From Hyphomicrobiales bacterium (GTDB taxonomy: Bacteria > Pseudomonadota > Alphaproteobacteria > Rhizobiales > Aestuariivirgaceae): a stretch of 34,911 bases of DNA. The stretch covers positions 1-34,911 of the forward strand of contig JALUAB010000225.1 in the NCBI GenBank assembly GCA_027051195.1, given 5' to 3'. The notes beneath the pieces were generated by a model that made no database searches, was not told where the DNA came from, and saw nothing but the letters and a program-made list of their open reading frames with translations. This document shows positions 14,970-21,788 of this stretch, piece by piece (within the stretch, counting starts at the first letter, position 1; every line of letters begins with the position of its first letter). The position numbers and the translations under genes are program-made.

Positions 14970-15362
14970 TCAGTCGCCAAAGAACACCACCCGGTCGCAC
15001 TGGATTTCCGCCTCGATCAACTGACCGAGGCCGGAGATCCTGAAACCCGGCGCGATGTTGTTGGCGTCCTTGCCGTGGCGCTTCATTTCCTCTTCGTCCA
15101 GGATGCCGCGCCGCTGCGCCGCCGCCACGCACACCACGAGGTCGAGATTGTGCTGCTCGGCCAGCTCGCTCCAGCGCTTCTGGATGTGACGGTCGTCCTG
15201 CGGCGGCACCATCAGGCGCGTCGCATTGTTCACACCATCGTGATAGAAGAAGACACGGAAGATCTCATGCCCCTTTTCCAGCGCGGCGACCGCGAAATTG
15301 TAAGCGGTGTCCGACGCCTCGTGCTGGTAGGGCCCCTCAAGCACGCAAATTCCCAGCTTCAC
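14970..15362 (-). CDS. dsrE: DsrE, active subunit of the DsrEFH sulfurtransferase
   Basis: A 130-residue TusD-like cytosolic protein that carries the persulfide in DsrEFH. With the GTG start at 15362 (AGGGGAT seven nt upstream) the length equals that of A. vinosum DsrE and the active cysteine falls at position 78 (DLVVCVAAAQRRG), exactly the known Cys78. Other blocks are LEGPYQHEASDTAYNFA and VFFYHDGVNNA. The longer open frame to 15422 would add 20 basic residues overlapping an intergenic hairpin and is not supported. Downstream, dsrF follows after 12 nt. Confidence 0.93.
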   Translation of the reverse strand: MKLGICVLEGPYQHEASDTAYNFAVAALEKGHEIFRVFFYHDGVNNATRLMVPPQDDRHIQKRWSELAEQHNLDLVVCVAAAQRRGILDEEEMKRHGKDANNIAPGFRISGLGQLIEAEIQCDRVVFFGD

Positions 15363-15427
15363 CGGTTTTATCCCCTGCCAGATCCAAGTTGAACGCAAAT
15401 CCTTGTTCTTGTTCTTGCACATGAACG

Positions 15428-15454
15428 GGCGGGCCGACCCGAAGCCGGCCCGCC
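15428..15454 (-). other. stem-loop between dsrB and dsrE
   Basis: GGCGGGCCG (15428-15436) and CGGCCCGCC (15446-15454) are perfect 9-bp arms with a 9-nt loop, 11 nt after the dsrB stop. No U-tract follows, so transcription probably continues; an mRNA-stability role is likely. Confidence 0.55.
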
Positions 15455-15465
15455 GCCCATGAACG

Positions 15466-16548
15466 TCAATACTGGATATGCGTGGAGTGGTTGTGCGTCA
15501 GACGCGCATAAGTCCACGTGTCGATGTGATGTTTCACGAACGGCACGTCAATCAGCTCGAAGAAACGCGGCCAGCCGATGCGCTCGATCCAGTCGCTCAT
15601 GCGCTCCCAGTCCTTCGCATTCTCCTTGTAGGCGCGCAGGATCTTCATCACCACTTCACCCACTTCCGGCCAGCGCGGCGGATTGTTGGGCAGGCCAGCC
15701 ACCACCAGCTTGTGGAAGCGCGGCTTGGAGCGGGCGTTGGAGTGCTTGCCACCCACCCACACGGCGATGCGTGTCTCTTCCTTGCCGTTAATCTGCATCG
15801 GCGGGCACGGCGCATAGCAGGCACCGCAGCAGACGCACTTCTTCTCGTCCACCTCCAGCGACGGCTTGCCGTTCACCAGCGCCGGACGGATCGCCGCCAC
15901 CGGACAGCGCGCCACCACGGCGGGACGCTCGCAGACATTGGCCACCAGCTCGTGATTGATCCGCGGCGGCTTGGTGTACTGCACGTTCACCGCAATGTCG
16001 CCCTGACCGCCACAGTTGATCTGGCAGCACGAGGTGGTTATGCGCACGCGGTTCGGCATCTCCTCGTTCACGAACTCCTCGTACATGAGGTCCATCAGGG
16101 ACTTCACGACGCCGGAAGCGTCCGTGCCGGGAATGTCACAGTGCAGCCAGCCCTGCGTGTGCGAGATCATGGACACCGAGTTACCGGTGCCGCCGACGGG
16201 GAAACCCTCCTTCTCCAGCTCCTCGATCAGCGGATCGACATTTTTCTCGTCCGCCAGCAGGAACTCGATATTGGAGCGCGTGGTGAAGCGCACATGGCCG
16301 TCGGCATACTTGTCGGCCAAGTCGCACAGCTTGCGGATGGTGAACACGTCCATCTGCCGCTGCGTGCCGGCGCGCACCGTCCAGATCCTGTCACCGGACT
16401 TGGCCACGTGGCACAGCACGCCCGGACGCGGACGGAAGTGATAGTCCCACTGGCCGTAGTTCTTCTTCATGATCGGGTGCATGTACGGGAACGGATCGGG
16501 CACTCCGACCTCGTCCGGCATGCGCGGCTTCTGAGCAGTCTCGCTCAT
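15466..16548 (-). CDS. dsrB: DsrB, dissimilatory sulfite reductase beta subunit
   Basis: A 360-residue cytosolic subunit of the alpha2beta2 siroheme enzyme, here expected to oxidise sulfide released from DsrC to sulfite. Siroheme/cluster ligands appear as Cys137 in GWLHCDIPGTDASG and Cys174, Cys175 and Cys179 in TTSCCQINCGG. An inserted ferredoxin domain has Cys215 (ARCPVAAIRP) and CVCCGACYAPCPP (238-250). The sequence FTTRSNIEFLL marks the sulfite-reductase half-domain. Length matches the family. It follows dsrA after 92 nt containing a stem-loop. Confidence 0.96.
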   Translation of the reverse strand: MSETAQKPRMPDEVGVPDPFPYMHPIMKKNYGQWDYHFRPRPGVLCHVAKSGDRIWTVRAGTQRQMDVFTIRKLCDLADKYADGHVRFTTRSNIEFLLADEKNVDPLIEELEKEGFPVGGTGNSVSMISHTQGWLHCDIPGTDASGVVKSLMDLMYEEFVNEEMPNRVRITTSCCQINCGGQGDIAVNVQYTKPPRINHELVANVCERPAVVARCPVAAIRPALVNGKPSLEVDEKKCVCCGACYAPCPPMQINGKEETRIAVWVGGKHSNARSKPRFHKLVVAGLPNNPPRWPEVGEVVMKILRAYKENAKDWERMSDWIERIGWPRFFELIDVPFVKHHIDTWTYARLTHNHSTHIQY

Positions 16549-16584
16549 TCTCTTCCCTCCGGATTACGCCTGTTTTTCATTGAC

Positions 16585-16610
16585 GGACGCAGGCGATGAC
16601 GCCTGCGCCC
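16585..16610 (-). other. stem-loop between dsrA and dsrB
   Basis: GGACGCAGGCG (16585-16595) pairs with CGCCTGCGCCC (16600-16610) over 11 bp with one G-U pair in RNA and a 4-nt loop. It lies 30 nt after the dsrA stop. The build is nearly the same as the hairpin after dsrC (11 bp, one wobble). Confidence 0.55.
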
Positions 16611-16640
16611 GAAAATCGTATCGGAAAACGAAGGGGCCGA

Positions 16641-17906
16641 TTACTCGGCGGCCTCCTTCTTGCCACCCTTCTTCGCACGCATGCGCTCCAGCTCCGCCTG
16701 GAAGTCGTCGGTGCGCACGAAGGAAACCTGGCGCGGATGAAGCACCATGTTCGGATCCGGATCGACGCCGATGGCCTCCAGGAACGCCGGCAGGCCGATG
16801 CGGTCGATGGTCTCGCCGATGCGCTCGTGCTCCAGCGCGTTCTCGGCGAAGAAGTCGATCACCTCGCCGGCGAACTCCACGAGCTCCTCGAAGTCCTCCT
16901 CGGTCTCCAGCTTCACGAACGGCTTGATGACCGTGCCCATCAGGTCGCCAATCTTCAGCGTGCGCTTGCCGCCGATGAGGATCACCGCACCCTTGTCGTC
17001 ACCCGGGGACAGCGCGCGGTTCATCACGTTCAGGCAGTGCATGCAGCGCACGCAGGCCTTGTTGTCCACCGCGAGGGTGTCGTCATCATTGAGCTTCAGC
17101 GCGCGGGTCGGGCACATATCGACGACATGCTCCTGGATATAGTCGCGACCCAGCTCGGCGACATATTCCTTCACCTTCTCCTGGTCGACCTTCATGTCGT
17201 CGCGCCAGGTGCCGATCACGGCGAAGTCCGCACGGTGGATGGCGTTCACGCAGTCGTTCGGGCAGCCGGAGAACTTGAACTTGAACTTGTACGGCAGCGC
17301 CGGACGATGCATCTCGTCCAGATACTCGTTGATGATCAGGCGCAGCGCCTTGGCCTCGTCATAGCAGGACATCTCGCAGCGCGCATGGCCCACGCAGCTC
17401 ATGGAAGTGCGCAGGGCCGGACCGGCGCCACCGAGGTCGAAGCCCAGCTCGTTCAGCGCGTCAAAGGCCGGCTGCACGTTTTCCGAGGAGCAGCCCTGGA
17501 ACATGATGTCGCCGGACTGGCCGTGGAAGGCGATAAGGCCGGAGCCGTACTCCTCCCAGATGTCGCACATCTTGCGCAGGACGTCGGTATTGTAGTGCAT
17601 GCCTGCCGGCGGCATCACGCGAAGGGTGTGGAACTCCTTGGACTCGGGGAACTTGTCCGCCACCTCGGAGAAGCGCGGAATGATACCGCCGCCGTAACCC
17701 ACCACGGTGATGGTGCCACCCTTCCAGAAGCCCAGCCGCTCCTCGTAGGAGTGCTCGAGCTGACCCAGAAGGTCGTTGATCATCGGGGAATAACGCTTGC
17801 CGGCATCACGCAGGCGTTTCAGCCCCGTCACGAAAGACGGCCACGGACCCTTCTCGAGCTCGTCGAGCAGGGGCGTCGGGCGCACGTCGAAATCCTTGTT
17901 CGCCAT
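16641..17906 (-). CDS. dsrA: DsrA, dissimilatory sulfite reductase alpha subunit
   Basis: A 421-residue cytosolic subunit carrying the active siroamide-[4Fe-4S] site. The coupled cluster ligands are Cys171 and Cys177 (SCVGHARCEMS, CX5C) and Cys215 and Cys219 (FSGCPNDCV, CX3C). The inserted ferredoxin domain uses Cys265 (DMCPTRAL) and Cys285, 288 and 291 (CVRCMHC). Residues HTLRVMPPAGMHY and DIMFQGCSSENVQP are typical DsrA. ATG at 17906 is used since GAGGGAG precedes it and MANKDFDVRPTPLLDELEKG begins the conserved N-terminus. It is the first gene of the operon, with a 5' leader of about 185 nt from the predicted promoter. Confidence 0.97.
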   Translation of the reverse strand: MANKDFDVRPTPLLDELEKGPWPSFVTGLKRLRDAGKRYSPMINDLLGQLEHSYEERLGFWKGGTITVVGYGGGIIPRFSEVADKFPESKEFHTLRVMPPAGMHYNTDVLRKMCDIWEEYGSGLIAFHGQSGDIMFQGCSSENVQPAFDALNELGFDLGGAGPALRTSMSCVGHARCEMSCYDEAKALRLIINEYLDEMHRPALPYKFKFKFSGCPNDCVNAIHRADFAVIGTWRDDMKVDQEKVKEYVAELGRDYIQEHVVDMCPTRALKLNDDDTLAVDNKACVRCMHCLNVMNRALSPGDDKGAVILIGGKRTLKIGDLMGTVIKPFVKLETEEDFEELVEFAGEVIDFFAENALEHERIGETIDRIGLPAFLEAIGVDPDPNMVLHPRQVSFVRTDDFQAELERMRAKKGGKKEAAE

Positions 17907-18096
17907 TTTCACTCCCTCTGTCGTTTGTTGAGCGAAACTGCCTCCCGTGGACCATCCACGGAAGCAGCACGCCCAAACCGGAATCACCCAGCACGTTGTT
18001 CAAGGCCATCCAAGGCCGATGACATGATAGGCGTCCCGCTATCAAGGGGCCAAATCGCCCATGCGTTTTTTGCCACCCCTTGGAAATGTGGAACCG

Positions 18097-18126
18097 CCTA
18101 TAGCACACGCATGGCACATATTCCAA
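18097..18126 (-). promoter_or_regulatory. candidate sigma70 promoter of the dsr operon
   Basis: On the minus strand TTGGAA (18126-18121) and TATAGG (18102-18097) are separated by 18 nt; each matches four of six consensus bases. Transcription would start near 18090, giving a leader of about 185 nt before the dsrA start. The -35 overlaps the palindrome at 18117-18136, so a protein bound there could block or aid polymerase. Confidence 0.45.
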
Positions 18127-18136
18127 TATGCATATT
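18117..18136. promoter_or_regulatory. overlapping palindromic operator upstream of dsrA
   Basis: Three alternating half-sites CATATT-CC-AATATG-CATATT make two overlapping palindromes: 18117-18130 (2-nt centre) and the perfect 12-mer AATATGCATATT at 18125-18136. The cluster covers the predicted -35 of dsrA. The binding protein is unknown. Confidence 0.5.
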
Positions 18137-18152
18137 TCATGATGCACACAAC

Positions 18153-18166
18153 TTGACGCCTTTCAA
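18153..18166. promoter_or_regulatory. near-perfect FNR/Dnr-type box
   Basis: TTGAC-GCCT-TTCAA matches the TTGAC-N4-GTCAA pattern seen before the cd1 gene at nine of ten arm positions. Its centre would lie about 70 nt upstream of the predicted dsrA transcription start, close to a class I position for CRP/FNR activators, and about 96 nt upstream of the dioxygenase start codon. Confidence 0.4.
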
Positions 18167-18255
18167 TGCGTTGTCGCGTGCTGGCGGCCACATTTCCGCC
18201 GTTTGAAATGAGAACGCAGCGGCAGCTCGGATAGCGTCATTACAGGGCGGGTTCC

Positions 18256-19209
18256 ATGACCGAAATCAAGATCATTCCGGAAGGCAGCCCCTTTCATCCT
18301 GAAAATGCGCGTGGTTTCGCGCGCTGGAAGGAATGGAAGCTGGCCGCGCACCCGCGTGCACCGGAAGAGCTGGTGGTGCCTCTGGGCAACTTTCCCAACC
18401 CCTCGCCGGCGGAGGAAGAGGCCATTCTGCACCTGTGCAAAAGCGCCAACATGGCCATTTACGACACCGGCCGGCGCGGTGGCGGCGATTCGCCGCAGCT
18501 GGCGGAAGAACTGAAAATCTTCGCCGCCCGCTTCGGCCTGACGAACCGCGAACACCACCGCTCCATGCGTGACCACGAACTGGTGGACATTCGCGTGGCG
18601 AGCGCGCAAGAACGCCCGCGCCAGGGCTTCATCCCCTACACGCCCCGGCGCCTGCTCTGGCACACCGATGGCTATTACAAGTTCGGCTTCCCCGGCGCCC
18701 AGCCCGTCCGCGCCATGATCCTGCACTGCGTGCGCCAGGCGAAGGAAGGTGGCGAGAACGAACTGCTGGACCCGGAGGTCGCCTACCTGCGCCTGCGCGA
18801 ACGCAACCCCGGTTACATCCGCGCCCTCATGGCTCCGGACGCCATGACCATCCCCGAATTCGTGGAAGAAGACGGCTCCGTGCGCCCGGAATCGAAAGGC
18901 CCCGTGTTCTGGGTGGACGCGGAAGGCTGCCTGAACATGCGTTACACCGAGCGCAGTCGCAACATTGTCTGGGCCGACGATCCGCTCACCCGTGAGGCGC
19001 TTGACGCCCTGCGCGACCTGCTGCACGGCGGGAACGAGCCGTTTCTGTTCCGCGTGCGGCTGAAGCCCGGCCAGGGCCTCATCTGTAATAATGTGCTGCA
19101 CACCCGCACTGCATTCGTCGATCATGACGAACCAGAAAGACGCCGCCTGCTCTACCGCGGCCGCTACACCAACCGCGTGACTGCCCCGCAACCCATGCCA
19201 ACGACCTGA
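18256..19209 (+). CDS. TauD/TfdA-family Fe(II)/2-oxoglutarate-type dioxygenase
   Basis: A 317-residue cytosolic protein of the TauD/TfdA fold. The iron-binding facial triad is visible as His136 and Asp138 (LWHTDGYY) and His282 (NNVLHTRTAF); Arg298 or Arg301 in RRRLLYRGRYTNR would hold 2-oxoglutarate. Substrate cannot be told; taurine dioxygenase itself is only one member. AGGGCGGG precedes the ATG. It is divergent from dsrA and shares its control region, and the next gene, a sensor kinase, starts one base after its stop codon, so the two are almost surely co-transcribed. A role in releasing sulfite from an organosulfonate would fit the sulfur context but is unproven. Confidence 0.8.
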   Translation: MTEIKIIPEGSPFHPENARGFARWKEWKLAAHPRAPEELVVPLGNFPNPSPAEEEAILHLCKSANMAIYDTGRRGGGDSPQLAEELKIFAARFGLTNREHHRSMRDHELVDIRVASAQERPRQGFIPYTPRRLLWHTDGYYKFGFPGAQPVRAMILHCVRQAKEGGENELLDPEVAYLRLRERNPGYIRALMAPDAMTIPEFVEEDGSVRPESKGPVFWVDAEGCLNMRYTERSRNIVWADDPLTREALDALRDLLHGGNEPFLFRVRLKPGQGLICNNVLHTRTAFVDHDEPERRRLLYRGRYTNRVTAPQPMPTT

Positions 19210-19210
19210 C

Positions 19211-20296
19211 ATGCCGCGGGAAAACGACATCGCCCGCCTGATGCTCCCGGTGCTGGAAGCGCTGGAGGATGCGGCCATCCTGCTCTCCGCGAATCTGGAG
19301 GTAATTGCCGCCAACGCCCGCGCGCTGGCGGATTTCCCGGGGCTGGAGGAAGGCACGTCCGTCTCGCAGGCCTTCGGCCAGAAGCTCCTGCTCGAGGCCC
19401 TGTGCTCCGTCGCCGCCGGCCAGCGCCGGGTGGAAACGCGCCAGGTAGAGCTCTACGAGCCGTTTCGCCGCCGCCTGAACGTGCGCGCCGTCGGACTGCC
19501 GGATACGGAAGAGAGCACTTCCCGCCCGCGCGCCATCCTTCTGCTTCTGCGCGACATCAGCGAAGAGGAGCGCCTCGCCCGCACCCGCATGGCCTTCATC
19601 GCCTCCGCATCACACGAGCTGCGCACGCCGGTTTCCGCCATACTCGGCCTGGTGGAAACCCTGCGCGGCCCCGCACGTGACGATGCCGCTGCCCGCGAGC
19701 GTTTCCTGGAGATGATGCATGCGCAGGCCCGGCGCATGACCCGCCTCATCGACGACATGCTCTCGCTCTCCCGCATCGAGGCCATGCGCCACGAGCCACC
19801 CTCCGACACCGTGGATCTCGTGCTCGCGCTGCGAACCGTCGTGCGCGACCTCGCGGACAAGGCGCGGGAAGCCGGTGTGAAAATCGAAACCGTGTTCGAG
19901 GAGGATCGCGCCCTCGTCCGCGGCGATGCCGGCCAGCTGGAGCAGATATTCCGCAACCTTCTGGAAAACGCCATTACCTACGGCGGCAGCGGCGGCCGCG
20001 TGCGCCTGCGCCTGCGCCGCCGCCGAACACGCCGCGGCCTGCCCTATTTCGCCGTTTCCGTGCGCGACTGGGGCCCCGGCATTGAGAAGAAGCACATCCC
20101 CCACCTCACCGAACGCTTCTACCGCGTGGACAAGCAGACCTCGCGCAACCGCGGCGGCACCGGGCTGGGGCTGGCCATCGTCAAGCACCTGGTGCAACGC
20201 CACCGCGGCAGGCTGCGGATCGAATCGAAACCGGGGAAAGGTGCGTTGTTCACCGTGCGCCTGCCTGCGTCGCAGGAAAGAGACCGCCGGGCATGA
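19211..20296 (+). CDS. phoR: PhoR-like sensor histidine kinase lacking membrane helices
   Basis: A 361-residue protein with an N-terminal PAS-like domain (about 10-115), then HisKA with the phospho-acceptor His135 in SASHELRTP, and HATPase_c with N-box NLLENAITYG, G1 DWGPGIEKKHI, F-box LTERFYRVD and G2 GGTGLGLAIVKH. The arrangement and the paired PhoB-like regulator suggest PhoR. However, no transmembrane segment is visible, while most PhoR are membrane proteins, so this one looks cytosolic and would sense an internal signal or bind a partner. Its ATG lies one base after the dioxygenase stop. No pst or phoU gene is near, so phosphate control is only a family-based guess. Confidence 0.8.
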   Translation: MPRENDIARLMLPVLEALEDAAILLSANLEVIAANARALADFPGLEEGTSVSQAFGQKLLLEALCSVAAGQRRVETRQVELYEPFRRRLNVRAVGLPDTEESTSRPRAILLLLRDISEEERLARTRMAFIASASHELRTPVSAILGLVETLRGPARDDAAARERFLEMMHAQARRMTRLIDDMLSLSRIEAMRHEPPSDTVDLVLALRTVVRDLADKAREAGVKIETVFEEDRALVRGDAGQLEQIFRNLLENAITYGGSGGRVRLRLRRRRTRRGLPYFAVSVRDWGPGIEKKHIPHLTERFYRVDKQTSRNRGGTGLGLAIVKHLVQRHRGRLRIESKPGKGALFTVRLPASQERDRRA

Positions 20297-20483
20297 AACC
20301 CGATCGCCGCAACAATTCCGCAACAAGACGGTGACATGAAGGCGCGCAGGGACGCTCCGGCGTCCTGTGGGACACCGTCGGAGACGGGCGCGGGTTGGCA
20401 CGCGATGTGCCCCATGTGCCGACTCGCGCCATATCTGCTATGCCTCCTTCAACGGCACGTTCGGCACGGACTTGCGGATCAGC
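20297..20483. other. spacer between phoR-like and phoB-like genes
   Basis: 187 nt with no supported gene. A hairpin with arms GGACGC/GCGTCC (20350-20355/20360-20365) is present but has no U-tract. No clear promoter is seen. Confidence 0.3.
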
Positions 20484-21179
20484 ATGAAGAAACGCGTTCT
20501 GCTGGTGGAGGACGAGGAGGCGCTCGTCGCCCTGTTGCGCTACAATCTCGAGGCCGAGGGCTACGAGGTGACCGCCGTCATGGACGGCGACGAGGCTGCC
20601 GAGGTGGCCGAAGCCATGCCCTTCGACATCATCGTGCTGGACTGGATGCTGCCCGGTGCCTCCGGCATCGAGCTCTGCCGCCGCTTCCGCCGCACCGAAC
20701 CCACCCGCCACACGCCCATTCTCATGCTCACCGCCCGCGGCGAGGAGGAAGATCGCGTGCGCGGGCTTGTCACCGGCGCCGATGATTACGTGGTGAAACC
20801 GTTCTCCGTCCCGGAGCTGCTGGCCCGCATGCAAGCCCTGCTGCGCCGCGCCAACCCGGCGGCGGCGGACGACACCCTGACGCTCGGCCCGCTCACCCTG
20901 CACCGCGCCAGCCGCACCGCACGCTGGCAGGAAAGGGAACTGCCGCTCAGCGGCCTGGAATTCGACCTGCTGACCCATTTCATGGAAAACGCCGGCCGCG
21001 TGCTGACCCGCGACCAGCTGCTGGACGCCGTCTGGGGCATGGACGCCGAATCCGGCCCGCGCAGCGTCGATGTCGCCGTTTCCCGCCTGCGCAAGGCGCT
21101 AGTGGGGGCCGGCGCGCCGAAGGATCTCATCCGCACCGTCTATGGCTCCGGCTACGTTCTGAGCGCGCCCGCCAAATGA
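20484..21179 (+). CDS. phoB: PhoB-family response regulator
   Basis: A 231-residue OmpR/PhoB-type transcription factor. The receiver domain has the acidic pocket at Glu9-Asp10, phosphorylation site Asp53 (VLDWMLPG), Thr83 and Lys105 (VVKPFS). The C-terminal winged helix carries the family blocks LTRDQLLDAVWG, RSVDVAVSRLRKAL and IRTVYGSGYVL. ATG at 20484 starts at the conserved MKKRVLLVEDEE; the longer frame from 20367 has no ribosome site. The ribosome site here is weak. It presumably receives phosphate from the kinase encoded just upstream. Whether it serves phosphate starvation or local sulfur genes is not shown by the sequence. Confidence 0.85.
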   Translation: MKKRVLLVEDEEALVALLRYNLEAEGYEVTAVMDGDEAAEVAEAMPFDIIVLDWMLPGASGIELCRRFRRTEPTRHTPILMLTARGEEEDRVRGLVTGADDYVVKPFSVPELLARMQALLRRANPAAADDTLTLGPLTLHRASRTARWQERELPLSGLEFDLLTHFMENAGRVLTRDQLLDAVWGMDAESGPRSVDVAVSRLRKALVGAGAPKDLIRTVYGSGYVLSAPAK

Positions 21180-21308
21180 TTCGTCCGGCATGCGCCGTGC
21201 GATTGCATGGTGGAAAAGGCTGCGCATTTCTGCTTCCTTGCCTTATATGACGTGCGAAGGCAGGAACGCGATTCCGCACATGCGCTTTCAGGAAGGGAGA
21301 AAGGCTTC

Positions 21309-21545
21309 ATGGTCAAGGTCAGCGAGCTGATGATCGCCAACCCGCAGATCGAAAAGTTCAACGAGCTGCGCGAGCTGGTGATCGAGGTCGGGCGCGCCGG
21401 CGAGGTGTTCCTGGAGTTCGACGTGAAGCCGGACTATCCGGACACGCCGCCCAACTGGCATCTGGAGCTGGAAACCGCCTTCTACTGGGGCGACAAGACA
21501 CGCGAATTGAAGAAGAAAATGGGCGATGAGGAGGGCGGCTCATGA
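21309..21545 (+). CDS. small uncharacterised protein, coupled to the next gene
   Basis: A 78-residue soluble acidic protein (begins MVKVSELMIANPQIEKFNEL; contains DVKPDYPDTPPNWH and ends KKKMGDEEGGS). I do not recognise the family. GGAAGGGAGAAAGG gives a strong ribosome site and marks the start. Its stop overlaps the next start (ATGA), and cysG follows as the third gene, so the three form one unit. It has no cysteine and no signal peptide or membrane helix. The position suggests a role tied to siroheme or its users, but nothing in the sequence proves this. Confidence 0.7.
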   Translation: MVKVSELMIANPQIEKFNELRELVIEVGRAGEVFLEFDVKPDYPDTPPNWHLELETAFYWGDKTRELKKKMGDEEGGS

Positions 21546-21763
21546 CGCCGGAGGAGAAGGTCGAGACGCTGGATCAGTTCGTCACCGCCTTCCGCCGCGA
21601 AATGAAAGTGGATGCGGTGGACGCTGGCAACGGTGTCCACTTCCTGCGGCTGACCTACAAGGAAGGAAAACGCATCACGCAAATCGGGCTGGACGGCGAG
21701 GACGCCCGCCGCCTGGCGCGGCTGTTCACCGAATGGGCCGACCAACATTATCCGCAGGACTGA
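21542..21763 (+). CDS. small uncharacterised protein upstream of cysG
   Basis: A 73-residue soluble protein (begins MTPEEKVETLDQFVTAFRRE; middle VHFLRLTYKEGKRITQIGLDGEDARRLARLF). The pattern of an N-terminal helix, a short beta meander and a C-terminal helix suggests a compact alpha/beta domain; no family is recognised. It overlaps the previous small gene by 4 nt and ends 25 nt before cysG, so translation is coupled. It contains no cysteine. Function unknown; a partner or regulator of siroheme synthesis is possible by context. Confidence 0.65.
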   Translation: MTPEEKVETLDQFVTAFRREMKVDAVDAGNGVHFLRLTYKEGKRITQIGLDGEDARRLARLFTEWADQHYPQD

Positions 21764-21788
21764 TCGCAACCGGGAGCCGGGCGCCGCG

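Larger units (their letters stand above)
17907..18255. other. divergent control region between dsrA and the dioxygenase gene
   Basis: A 349-nt gap without a gene. It contains, from dsrA outward: a leader hairpin with arms CCGTGGA/TCCACGG (17945-17951/17955-17961), a sigma70-like promoter reading to dsrA (18097-18126), overlapping palindromes (18117-18136), and a near-perfect FNR-type box (18153-18166). The A/T-rich part stands out from the surrounding GC-rich DNA. It may control both transcription directions. Confidence 0.6.

Noticed and set aside
3965-17906. Sulfate- or sulfite-reducing (forward) Dsr pathway
   Set aside because: dsrEFH, the DsrL placement and dsrN with this gene order are typical of sulfur oxidisers; dsrD, a reductive-type marker, is not seen.
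20350-20365. Terminator between phoR-like and phoB-like genes
   Set aside because: The stem is only 6 bp and no U-tract follows.
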